From assembly GCA_900543485.1 (NCBI GenBank), contig UQRM01000043.1, positions 1 through 14,974 on the forward strand: a stretch of DNA of 14,974 bases, written 5' to 3'. Below the pieces are notes generated by a model. That model worked only from the letters and a program-made list of their open reading frames with translations. It had not been told where the DNA came from and ran no database searches. Below, piece after piece: positions 5,277 to 11,869 of this stretch; position 1 is the stretch's first letter, and every line of letters begins with the position of its first letter. The position numbers were made by a program, and so were the translations under genes. The DNA comes from an uncultured Eubacterium sp. Its GTDB lineage: Bacteria; Bacillota; Clostridia; Peptostreptococcales; Anaerovoracaceae.

Positions 5277-5729
5277 ATGATGATGCCTAGAATTTTTGGA
5301 GAAAGCTTGTTTGATGATTTTATGAATGACTTTGGATTTTCGTCATTCCCTAGTGTTGAAAAGAGGTTGTACGGCAAGCACGGACAGAATCTGATGAAGA
5401 CGGATGTGAAGGATAAGGATGGCTGCTACGAGATCGATATCGACTTGGCGGGGTTCAAGAAGGACGATATCAAGATGGAGCTGGAAAACGGTTACCTGAC
5501 GGTAAGCGCATCCAAGGGAATGGACAACGACAAGAAAGATGAGGACGGCAACTACATCAGGCGTGAACGTTATGCGGGCAGCATGAGCAGAAGCTTCTAT
5601 GTAGGCGACCAGGTCACGGAAGATGATATCCATCCTAAGTATGAGAACGGAGTTCTTTCCTTCAGCGTTCCGAAGGAAGAGGCTAAGAAAATCGAAGACA
5701 AGAAACGTTACATCTCCATAGAGGGATAG
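5277..5729 (+). CDS. hsp20: Small heat shock protein, Hsp20/alpha-crystallin family
   Basis: 150 aa, typical for Clostridial Hsp18/Hsp20. The N-terminal arm (LFDDFMNDFGF) is followed by the alpha-crystallin domain (about residues 40-138), containing YEIDIDLAGFKKDDI, the LENGYLTVSA strand and the signature ENGVLSFSVPK. The C-terminal I-x-I anchor is ISI in KRYISIEG. It is an ATP-independent holdase that binds unfolding proteins in the cytoplasm and hands them to DnaK/DnaJ. The start is the first of three consecutive ATGs at 5277, with AAGGAG (5262-5267). It is controlled by CIRCE and a sigma-A promoter upstream. The dnaJ homologue follows 91 nt downstream behind a hairpin. Confidence 0.95.
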   Translation: MMMPRIFGESLFDDFMNDFGFSSFPSVEKRLYGKHGQNLMKTDVKDKDGCYEIDIDLAGFKKDDIKMELENGYLTVSASKGMDNDKKDEDGNYIRRERYAGSMSRSFYVGDQVTEDDIHPKYENGVLSFSVPKEEAKKIEDKKRYISIEG

Positions 5730-5746
5730 TAATAGAGACGTGTATG

Positions 5747-5773
5747 TACCCCGTGGGATGCTCCTGCGGGGTA
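5747..5773 (+). other. Intercistronic stem-loop between hsp20 and the dnaJ homologue
   Basis: A 12-bp stem (5747-5758 with 5762-5773, two G-U pairs) and a 3-nt loop, GC-rich at the base, with no T-tract. It probably stabilises the hsp20 mRNA end or reduces read-through, giving more Hsp20 than DnaJ-like protein. It is not a standard terminator. Confidence 0.6.
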
Positions 5774-5820
5774 TTGCCATATAGAGCAGAAAGAGAACAA
5801 GAGTAGCGAGGTGATGAGCG

Positions 5821-6861
5821 ATGGCGATGAAAAGGGATTACTATGAAGTGCTCGGACTCAGGAAGGGCGCTTCACAGAGTGACATAAAAAAGGCTTACAG
5901 GAAGATGGCCAAGAAATATCACCCCGACACCAATGCGGGTGACGCCAAGGCGGAGGAGAAGTTCAAGGAGATTTCCGAGGCGTATTCCGTGCTGAATGAT
6001 CCGGAGAAGAAGAAACTCTACGACCAGTTTGGACACGCGGCTTTCGACGGAAGCGCGGCGGGAGCAGGCGCGGGAACCGGTCAGGGAGGCTTCGGCGGGT
6101 TTGACGGCTTCAGCGGCTTTGGCGGGGGCAATGGAGGCAATTACAGGGAGTACCACTTTGAAGGCGGCAACATGGACGACATCCTGAAGGACATCTTCGG
6201 TGACGGATTTTCAGGAGGCTTCTCGGGAGGCCATTCGTCGGGCTACAGCGGATTTTCCGACGACTTTTCCGGAGGGTTCGGTTCTCGGGGTTTCAGACAG
6301 GACGGAGCGGATGCGACGGCTGATATTGACGTATCTTTCAACGAAGCGGCTTTCGGGTGTGATAAATATATAAATATCAAGGATCCATCTACGGGGAAGA
6401 ACAGCTCCATCAAGGTCCATATACCGGCAGGAATAGATACGGGCCAGAGTGTAAGGCTCAAGGGCCGAGGGACTCCGGGAACAGGCGGTGGAAAGAACGG
6501 TGATCTGCTCCTGAAAGTCAGGGTGGCCGGAAGACCGGACATGAAGCGAAAGGGGATGGATGTGTACTCCACCATCAGGGTCCCTTTTTCGACGGCAGTT
6601 CTTGGAGGAAAGGCGCCTGTAGATACTCTTCATGGAAGGGTGATGTGCAGGATAGCTCCGGGTACCCAGTCGGGGACCAAGCTTCGAATAAAGGACAAGG
6701 GAATAGTTTCCATGAAGGATCCTTCGAAGCGCGGGAGCCATTACGCTACAGTGGAGATAGAGGTCCCGAAGAACATCAGTGAGGAGGCAAAGAAAAAGCT
6801 GAAAGAATTCGAGGATCTGTGTGGGAACGGCGGCCAGAATGGCCGGATGTCAGCGGCGTAA
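5821..6861 (+). CDS. DnaJ-type co-chaperone lacking the zinc finger (class B, CbpA-like)
   Basis: 346 aa. The J domain spans residues 5-70 with the HPD motif at 34-36 (KKYHPDTN), the loop that stimulates DnaK ATPase. A long Gly/Phe-rich linker (about 75-170) contains several repeated GGF/SGF units and [12 protein letters not shown]. Two C-terminal beta-sandwich substrate-binding domains follow (about 155-330; [19 protein letters not shown] is the usual class signature). The four CxxCxGxG zinc motifs of true DnaJ are absent, so this is a class B protein. ATG at 5821 follows GAGGTGAT (5808-5815). It is probably cotranscribed with hsp20 from the CIRCE promoter, linking holdase and DnaK-dependent refolding. 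A separate canonical dnaK-dnaJ locus is expected elsewhere in the genome. Confidence 0.93.
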   Translation: MAMKRDYYEVLGLRKGASQSDIKKAYRKMAKKYHPDTNAGDAKAEEKFKEISEAYSVLNDPEKKKLYDQFGHAAFDGSAAGAGAGTGQGGFGGFDGFSGFGGGNGGNYREYHFEGGNMDDILKDIFGDGFSGGFSGGHSSGYSGFSDDFSGGFGSRGFRQDGADATADIDVSFNEAAFGCDKYINIKDPSTGKNSSIKVHIPAGIDTGQSVRLKGRGTPGTGGGKNGDLLLKVRVAGRPDMKRKGMDVYSTIRVPFSTAVLGGKAPVDTLHGRVMCRIAPGTQSGTKLRIKDKGIVSMKDPSKRGSHYATVEIEVPKNISEEAKKKLKEFEDLCGNGGQNGRMSAA

Positions 6862-6935
6862 CAGGTAAATCAGAGCTTGAAGGCAAACCGGAAACAGTCC
6901 GGGACGCTCCACAGGATCTGTCTGTTGCCGGACAT

Positions 6936-6965
6936 GCGGCCATTGCCTGCCGCGGTTGATTTTTT
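6936..6965 (+). terminator. Weak possible terminator after the dnaJ homologue
   Basis: GCGGC (6936-6940) / GCCGC (6949-6953), six nucleotides, then six T (6960-6965). The stem is short and the gap before the T-tract is long, so termination would be inefficient at best. Confidence 0.3.
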
Positions 6966-6987
6966 CATGGAGCGAAGAGGACGTATG

Positions 6988-6996
6988 TGGTATAAT
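6988..6996 (+). promoter_or_regulatory. Extended -10 promoter for the G3E-Nudix operon
   Basis: TGG-TATAAT (6988-6996) is an extended -10 element about 60 nt before the first G3E gene; a clear -35 is lacking. A TATCGCGCAAC site (7014-7024) in the leader resembles the motif repeated at 10090-10328. No Zur-like palindrome was recognised here. Confidence 0.5.
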
Positions 6997-7056
6997 GAAT
7001 ACTGTAGCCGGCGTATCGCGCAACAGAAAATACATGTATCTGTAAGGAGCTTAGGA

Positions 7057-8088
7057 ATGATAAAAGTAGATATAATATCGGGATTCCTGGGAGCAGGGAA
7101 GACGACATTCATAAAAGAGCTCATTTCCAAGGTCTATGGAGATGAGAAGATAGTACTGATAGAAAACGAGTTTGGAGAGATAGGCATAGACAGTCGTTTC
7201 ATGCAGGACGCAGGCATAGAGGTCACTGAGATGAATTCGGGATGCATCTGCTGCACTCTCGTCGGCGACTTTGCCAGAGCTTTGAAATTGGTCAGCGAGG
7301 AATATGGACCCGACAGGATCGTGATAGAACCGTCGGGAGTAGGAAAGCTGTCTGACGTAGCGAAGGCTGTCATCGGCGTGGAGGAGGATGCCGGAGTCGG
7401 GATAGAGCATCTGATAACGGTGGTGGACGGTAAGAAAGCGAAGATGTACATGAAAAATTTCGGCGAATTTTTCAACGACCAGATAGAACATGCCGGAACT
7501 ATCGTCATCAGCAGGACTCAGGATATGACCGAGGAAAAGCTGGCGGAGTGTGTGAAACTGCTGAGGGAGAAAAACAGCCGGGCCGCTGTAATAACTACGC
7601 CGTGGCAGGAGCTTTCCGGGGAAATGATGGCATCGGCCTTAAGCAACGAACATGCCGTCGAGCGCGTGCTGGAAGAGCTGGAGCATGACGCGGAGCATAA
7701 CTGTCATGAGGGACATGAGCACCATCACGAACACCATCATCATGACCATGGTCATGATCACGATGAGTGCGGCTGCCATGATCATGACCACGACGGTCAC
7801 CATCACGCCGACGAGGTTTTCTCCAGCTGGGGCCGTGAGACTGTGAGAAAGTTTGGCCGAGGGGAGCTGGAGGATATACTGCGGCTCATGGGAACGACAG
7901 AGGATTTTGGCCTCATTTTGCGTGCCAAGGGCATCGTCCAGTGCGATGACGGAAGCTGGGTGGAATTCGATATGGTGCCTGAGGAGCTGGAAATAAGAGA
8001 ATGCCGTCCTGATTACATCGGACGTATATGCGTCATTGGTACTGAGATCGATGAAAATGCTCTGAAAGAGACGTTGAAGCTGGATTAA
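7057..8088 (+). CDS. G3E P-loop GTPase, CobW/COG0523 type, with His-rich metal-binding segment
   Basis: 343 aa. Walker A GFLGAGKTT is at residues 9-17. The family metal site is CICC (C63-x-C65-C66), in the NSGCICC context of COG0523 metallochaperones. Walker-B-like IVIEPSG follows. The usual NKxD guanine motif is degenerate (ISRTQD). Residues about 210-252 are an extreme His/Asp/Glu stretch with two extra cysteines, and a CobW C-terminal domain follows (about 260-343). Relatives such as zinc chaperones of the YciC/ZNG1 group use GTP hydrolysis to deliver zinc or another divalent metal to client proteins; the client here is unknown. I chose the ATG at 7057 because AAGGAG (7044-7049) precedes it and the P-loop then sits at the N-terminus. 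It is the first gene of an operon with a second G3E gene 62 nt downstream. Confidence 0.92.
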   Translation: MIKVDIISGFLGAGKTTFIKELISKVYGDEKIVLIENEFGEIGIDSRFMQDAGIEVTEMNSGCICCTLVGDFARALKLVSEEYGPDRIVIEPSGVGKLSDVAKAVIGVEEDAGVGIEHLITVVDGKKAKMYMKNFGEFFNDQIEHAGTIVISRTQDMTEEKLAECVKLLREKNSRAAVITTPWQELSGEMMASALSNEHAVERVLEELEHDAEHNCHEGHEHHHEHHHHDHGHDHDECGCHDHDHDGHHHADEVFSSWGRETVRKFGRGELEDILRLMGTTEDFGLILRAKGIVQCDDGSWVEFDMVPEELEIRECRPDYIGRICVIGTEIDENALKETLKLD

Positions 8089-8150
8089 TATCCCGACAGG
8101 GTCCATGTATCCGCATACAGAACGTTGGAATGACGGAAGAAGGTCAGAAA

Positions 8151-9101
8151 ATGGAAACACCGGTTTATGTATTTACAGGGCTGCTGGAGAGCGGCAAGAC
8201 GACATTGATATATGAAGTGGCGGGAGAAGAGGATTTTCTCGAACCGGGGACCACGGTGCTGGTCCAGTGCGAGGAAGGCGAGGTCCCTCTAAGCGAGGAA
8301 TTCCTCAGAAAATCTTCTATCGTGCTGCTGACGGCGGAGGAGCCGGAAGACCTCAACGAGATGCTCTGGAAGCGTATCGAGCGGGATTATCAGCCGACCC
8401 AGGTGCTGGTGGAATACAACGGCATGTGGGAGACCGAGAAGCTTTTCGACTGCGGGATGCCGGAGGACTGGTACATAGGCGGTATTTACACCACTATCAA
8501 TGCGGAGACGGCCGACATGTATATGACCAATATGAGGAAGATGTTCATGGAGCCGTTGAAAGCGTCGAATCTGGTCATAATCAACAGATGCGACGAGGAT
8601 ATAGATAAAATAAAGTTCAGGAGGACCATCAAAGGGCTCAATCCTCAGTGCCAGCTGGCTTTCGAGAGCCGTGACGGAGAAATGATGGAAAACGCCGTCG
8701 ACGAGATGCCTTTCGATTACAGGGGCGATGTGGTGGAGATAGACGATATGGATTACGGTCTGTGGTACGTGGACGCTATCGAGCACCCCAGCCGTTACAT
8801 GGGAAAGGAAATCCGGTTTACGGCAAAGTTTTGTGCAAGTCAGGAGCCGGGAAAAGATTACTTCATACCGGGAAGGCATGTCATGACATGCTGTGAGGAC
8901 GACATACAGTTCCTGGGATTCATATGCTATTTTCAGAAAGGGCAGACGGAAGGCTTCCAGCATGAGGACTGGGTGAAGGTAAAGGTCGACTTCGATTTCG
9001 GCGAGCATGAGATGTACGGATACGACGAGGGACCTATACTGAGTCTGGTGTCCATAGAGCCTGGGGAAAAGCCGCAGCAGGAGCTGGTGACCTTTACATG
9101 A
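8151..9101 (+). CDS. Divergent G3E-type P-loop protein with a DUF1980/YcgQ-like C-terminal domain
   Basis: 316 aa. The N-terminal half is CobW-like: Walker A GLLESGKTT (residues 10-18), a VLVEYNGMW strand in place of the usual E-P/T-S-G, and an N145-R-C-D148 motif in the NKxD position. The CICC metal motif of the neighbour is missing. The C-terminal part (about 205-316) contains YMGKEIRFTAKF and GRHVMTCCEDD (C247-C248), resembling the C-terminal domain of TIGR03943/DUF1980 proteins (B. subtilis YcgQ), which accompany the YcgR-type permease and are tied to zinc homeostasis. That would make it a fusion of a G3E domain and a YcgQ-like domain. The start at 8151 is favoured by AAGG (8140-8143); an ATG at 8130 is in frame but has no good ribosome binding site. 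Role: probably metal or cofactor handling together with the upstream chaperone. Confidence 0.8.
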   Translation: METPVYVFTGLLESGKTTLIYEVAGEEDFLEPGTTVLVQCEEGEVPLSEEFLRKSSIVLLTAEEPEDLNEMLWKRIERDYQPTQVLVEYNGMWETEKLFDCGMPEDWYIGGIYTTINAETADMYMTNMRKMFMEPLKASNLVIINRCDEDIDKIKFRRTIKGLNPQCQLAFESRDGEMMENAVDEMPFDYRGDVVEIDDMDYGLWYVDAIEHPSRYMGKEIRFTAKFCASQEPGKDYFIPGRHVMTCCEDDIQFLGFICYFQKGQTEGFQHEDWVKVKVDFDFGEHEMYGYDEGPILSLVSIEPGEKPQQELVTFT

Positions 9102-9154
9102 TGGAGCTGTTCTCCACGCTTGCAGAGCAGCCGCGATTACAAGGAGGGGATATC

Positions 9155-9301
9155 ATGAAGAACATTTTTAAAGACTGGAATTTCAAGAAACATGCCAAGA
9201 TAGTGACGGGGATATACCTGGCCTGTTACGCCGTAGACATGACGCTGGGCTACGTTCTCGTAAAGAAATGCCTCAAAGGCAAGGAGCAGGAGGACGAATG
9301 A
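9155..9301 (+). CDS. 48-aa single-pass membrane peptide
   Basis: MKNIFKDWNFKKH, then one hydrophobic segment (about residues 13-35, IVTGIYLACYAVDMTLGYVL), then a charged KKCLKGKEQEDE tail. The ATG at 9155 follows an excellent AAGGAGGGG (9141-9149). It is too short for a recognised family; a conserved operon peptide assisting a membrane partner is possible. Its TGA overlaps the ATG of the Nudix gene (ATGA at 9298-9301), so the two are coupled. The open frame reaches upstream to 9098, but that extension lacks the ribosome binding site. Confidence 0.7.
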   Translation: MKNIFKDWNFKKHAKIVTGIYLACYAVDMTLGYVLVKKCLKGKEQEDE

Positions 9302-9807
9302 GATACAGATTCTGTTCCAGCTGCACGGAGGAGATGGAGCGAGGAAGGATCGGCGAAGGATCGGTATCATCCGGCGAGGTCGGTGCCGCTATGCAGGGAT
9401 ACAATTGCGTGATGATATACAGCACGGATGAAGAGAAGATACTTTTCTGCCGGCGGCTCAGCGACCCCTACAAAGGAAAATTCAATCTCGTAGGAGGGAA
9501 GATAGAAGAAGGGGAAGACCACTTCGATGCGGCTTACCGGGAACTTTTTGAGGAGACCGGTATAAGACGCGGCGATGTGGAGCTTTTTCATATGATGGAT
9601 TTCACCTACTATAACCAGAACTGCTACGTTGAGATATACACGGGCGTCCTCAAAGGCGACGTGGAGCTGGTGAGCGAAAAGCATCCCCTCTGCTGGCTGG
9701 ATGCGGGCGAGGATTTCTTTGATCTGGAAAGGTTTGCCGGCGAGGGCAACATCGGTCACATGGTGCAGCAGGTGAAGGATTACGGAAGAGGAAAGAGAGG
9801 AAAGTGA
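9298..9807 (+). CDS. Nudix hydrolase (MutT-like)
   Basis: 169 aa with a complete Nudix box G-x5-E-x7-R-E-L-x-E-E-x-G-I at residues 67-89, containing REL and EET. The family hydrolyses nucleoside diphosphates linked to another moiety, using Mg2+ bound by the box glutamates; the layout (NCVMIYSTDEEKILFCRR, KFNLVGGKIEEGE) resembles MutT/8-oxo-dGTP-type members, but the substrate cannot be told from sequence. The first 30 residues contain a CSSC motif and may be a small extra segment. An internal ATG at 9391 would remove it, but the ATG at 9298 has AAGGAG and AGGAGG upstream and an ATGA overlap with the preceding gene. It is part of the G3E operon. Confidence 0.92.
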   Translation: MRYRFCSSCTEEMERGRIGEGSVSSGEVGAAMQGYNCVMIYSTDEEKILFCRRLSDPYKGKFNLVGGKIEEGEDHFDAAYRELFEETGIRRGDVELFHMMDFTYYNQNCYVEIYTGVLKGDVELVSEKHPLCWLDAGEDFFDLERFAGEGNIGHMVQQVKDYGRGKRGK

Positions 9808-9809
9808 AC

Positions 9810-10154
9810 ATGGGAAGAAAGAAGACGGGAGCCATACCGACGGTGCCTCCCAGGGAAAAGGAAAAGATGGTGATAGACATGAACAGGGTAGCGCGGGCGA
9901 AGGCGTACCACAATCCGGGGTTCAGGACAGGCAGGCACATGAGCCAGAAGGACAGACCCAGGAAGAAGGATTGGAAGAGAGAATACGAGAGAAAATCGGG
10001 CCAATGGGGCGACAGGAATCCGGGTCCGATTTTTTTTATTGGGAGAATCCGGCCGGCGGCCGATCGTTCGGAGGGCAGCTCATGGAAATTATCGCGGGAC
10101 TGCTTCCGGCAGGGGGTTCGCGATAGTATCGGCTGTTTTGAGGCTGTTTTGTGA
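9810..10154 (+). CDS. Small basic protein with terminator inside its frame; ArfA/BrfA-like ribosome rescue candidate
   Basis: The frame runs 114 codons, but an intrinsic terminator (9992-10037) lies within it, and none of the three forward frames has a stop between 9992 and 10037. Most transcripts should therefore end without a stop codon, giving about 76 residues. That part is strongly basic and has HNPGFR (34-39), a Lys/Arg-rich stretch (43-62) and GQW (64-66). E. coli ArfA has, as I recall, HDPLFR, a Lys/Arg/Gly-rich stretch and GNW at almost the same spacing, and is likewise made from mRNA that ends before the stop; B. subtilis BrfA uses the same trick. Such proteins recruit a release factor to stalled ribosomes when tmRNA fails. 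The ATG at 9810 has AGAGAGG (9794-9800); the GTG at 9804 is too close. Residues after about 76 look random. The function is inferred, not shown. Confidence 0.65.
   Translation: MGRKKTGAIPTVPPREKEKMVIDMNRVARAKAYHNPGFRTGRHMSQKDRPRKKDWKREYERKSGQWGDRNPGPIFFIGRIRPAADRSEGSSWKLSRDCFRQGVRDSIGCFEAVL
9992..10037 (+). terminator. Intrinsic terminator inside the 9810 reading frame
   Basis: Stem 9992-10002 with 10023-10033 (11 bp, one G-U pair, core ATCGGGCC/GGTCCGAT), a 20-nt loop and an uninterrupted T-tract (10030-10037). It ends the G3E-Nudix operon and falls in frame with codons 61-76 of the last gene. Confidence 0.88.
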
Positions 10155-10328
10155 AGGAAATATCGCGACTTGCGTTTCAAGGAACAGTCGCGATAGAAAT
10201 CATACCGATATTGATGAAATACTATCGTGGATAAGGTTTTAAAGAGCGTCTGCGATATTCCCGGCTTCGGGAGAGGCAAAAAACCCCCGTTTTTATCGCA
10301 GAAGCAGGGATTTCTACGGTTCGCGACA
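10090..10328. repeat. Array of eight TATCGCG-type motifs in alternating orientation
   Basis: Motifs TATCGCG(A) and its complement occur at 10090, 10118, 10161, 10188, 10223, 10250, 10294 and 10321, in order plus, minus, plus, minus and so on. Each plus/minus pair bounds a unit of 36, 35, 35 and 35 nt (10090-10125, 10161-10195, 10223-10257, 10294-10328). Unit 2 has a perfect 9-bp inverted repeat; the others carry one to three changes. Unit interiors and the 35-, 27- and 36-nt gaps are not conserved. No gene is supported from the terminator at 10037 to 10519; the first part is only the read-through tail of the 9810 frame. Confidence 0.75.
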
Positions 10329-10444
10329 TTCATTAATAATTTCGTATTTTCTTAATTTTATGTCAAAATTAATGTAAATCCGATCTTTTTATCAGAAAAA
10401 TGGCAATATACTGTGTAATAAAACGAGCTTATACTAAAGTTAAA

Positions 10445-10460
10445 TCAAATTGCAATTTGA
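10445..10460. promoter_or_regulatory. Perfect 16-bp palindrome upstream of the MFS gene
   Basis: TCAAATTGCAATTTGA is fully self-complementary, 59 nt before the transporter start. Possible -10 elements TATACT at 10407-10412 and 10430-10435 lie just upstream, without clear -35 boxes. It is likely the operator of an unseen dimeric regulator controlling the transporter-peptidase pair. Confidence 0.55.
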
Positions 10461-10519
10461 AAATCGCAGAAGAAAAAACCATATGGCACAAAATGAACAG
10501 CAAAGGAGGTTCGTTTGAA

Positions 10520-11809
10520 ATGCAAGGGATAACCATCAGACCTAATCTGAGCAGAGGGGCGCAGATATTGAGTCTTATAATGATAATTATAGTCGGTGTA
10601 ATAAGCAATTATATATACGTTTTATCTGTATATGTTGGTCCTCTTAATGAAGCCCACGGATGGTCCATGAACATGATCGTTGCGACGTATTCGATGTCTA
10701 TGTTCTGTGAATTTCCGGCATTCCTATTCGGTGGAATATTCATAAATAAGTTTGGGATGAAAAAAGTATTGACCGTATGCGGAGTGATGTACGGGCTGGC
10801 TATTCTTCTAAGTGGTCTGGCAACAAATGTTATAGTCTTTATAATCACCCAGGGGATAATGGGAGCCCTTGCCATGTACGGGGTATTTATCGCCACATTG
10901 TCTATAATAAATGTCCTCTATCCTGAGCGCAAGGGTTTGGTAATGGGGATACTTTACGGGAGCCAGGCAGCCGGAGGAGCGCTTATGGCGCCACTTGCCA
11001 ATTTCTTTATAGAAACATTCAATGTCAGCATGGCTCTCATATGGCAAGGGGTCATATTCACTATCATCATGTTCATATGCTGCATGCTGGTATCTGACCC
11101 GACCAAGGGAGACAGGAATCTTCAGGCAAGGATACAGGAAGAGGTGGAAGATGCCGAAGCTGAGGCAGCTGTAGCAGGAAAGACAAATGAACAACTTCCG
11201 ACCATGGGATGGAAAAAAGCCCTTACGCACCCCGCTTTATGGCTGGTATTCTTATCTATAATAGCTATACAGATGATAGGGAATGTATTGATAACGAATA
11301 TCCCATATCTTGCGGAGGGTAATTACGGGGTAAGCGCTGCAGAATCCGCCTGGGTAGTATCTGCCTTCAGCATTGGAGCAGGAATAGGCGGTATAGTAGT
11401 GGGCTTCGTATCCGATAAAATAGGGCCTTACAGGACAACGTTCCTGCTTGGAATATTTGATGGGATAGTGTTGGCAATACTGGCAGCTTTCGGTGCGGAA
11501 AGTTTCATGCTGTTCGCGATAATCTGCATAGTGCAGGGAGCGACATATAACGGTATCACGACATTGAATCCGATAATGGTAACAGATTCGTATTTGGCGA
11601 AGGATATAGGTACGGTGATGGCATTTACAGGCCTGGCTATAATCATCGTTGGTGTGATAGGACCTCAGATGGGATTGTCGCTTCCGTTCATACCGATGCT
11701 GGTAGTATGTGCAGGATTGAGTATAGTAGGCGGGATCCTGGCAAAAGTCGCGGCAGCAACACTTAATAAATATTACAGATCGATAGACAGTAAATGTGTT
11801 GTAAAATAA
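10520..11809 (+). CDS. MFS transporter, oxalate/formate antiporter (OFA)-like
   Basis: 429 aa with about 12 hydrophobic segments in two halves of six. They are separated by a charged cytoplasmic loop (about residues 195-235, ending MGWKKALTHPALWLVF, typical of OFA-family carriers before TM7). The first half has the loop FINKFGMKKVL between TM2 and TM3 and the second FVSDKIGPYRT between TM8 and TM9, both variants of the MFS G-x3-D/N-R/K-x-G motif. The family exchanges or imports small organic anions; the substrate is not predictable. The ATG at 10520 is preceded by AAAGGAGG (10502-10509); in-frame upstream starts lack this. The peptidase gene follows 60 nt downstream, so the substrate may be a peptide-like or amide compound hydrolysed by it (inference). 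Confidence 0.87.
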   Translation: MQGITIRPNLSRGAQILSLIMIIIVGVISNYIYVLSVYVGPLNEAHGWSMNMIVATYSMSMFCEFPAFLFGGIFINKFGMKKVLTVCGVMYGLAILLSGLATNVIVFIITQGIMGALAMYGVFIATLSIINVLYPERKGLVMGILYGSQAAGGALMAPLANFFIETFNVSMALIWQGVIFTIIMFICCMLVSDPTKGDRNLQARIQEEVEDAEAEAAVAGKTNEQLPTMGWKKALTHPALWLVFLSIIAIQMIGNVLITNIPYLAEGNYGVSAAESAWVVSAFSIGAGIGGIVVGFVSDKIGPYRTTFLLGIFDGIVLAILAAFGAESFMLFAIICIVQGATYNGITTLNPIMVTDSYLAKDIGTVMAFTGLAIIIVGVIGPQMGLSLPFIPMLVVCAGLSIVGGILAKVAAATLNKYYRSIDSKCVVK

Positions 11810-11815
11810 ACAAAG

Positions 11816-11846
11816 GGCGGTTTTCATACCCCGGTATGGAGCCGCC
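11816..11846 (+). other. Intercistronic stem-loop between transporter and peptidase genes
   Basis: GGCGG (11816-11820) / CCGCC (11842-11846) enclosing CATACC (11825-11830) / GGTATG (11833-11838). No T-tract follows. It probably stabilises the upstream mRNA or attenuates read-through rather than fully terminating, since the peptidase ribosome binding site begins 12 nt later. Confidence 0.6.
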
Positions 11847-11869
11847 TAGCAGATTCACAGGAGGAAGAA

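Noticed and set aside
6877..7056. 60-residue N-terminal extension of the first G3E protein
   Set aside because: The promoter-like TGG-TATAAT and the Shine-Dalgarno at 7044-7049 lie within it, and the family starts right before the P-loop, as with the ATG at 7057.
9804..10154. Simple frameshift or sequencing error explaining the missing stop of the small basic gene
   Set aside because: None of the three forward frames has a stop codon across the terminator (9992-10037), so a single-base error would not place a stop before it. The match to ArfA-like design makes a genuine nonstop gene more likely, though this is not proven.
10090..10328. CRISPR array with 35-nt repeats and about 35-nt spacers
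   Set aside because: Only the outer 7-8 bases of each unit are shared; interiors differ completely, gaps vary (35, 27, 36 nt) and no cas genes are in the window.
9650..10333. 227-aa minus-strand ORF through the repeat array and the small basic gene
   Set aside because: Composition is rich in S, P, R and F, with no domain, and it runs antisense to the Nudix gene and across non-coding repeats.
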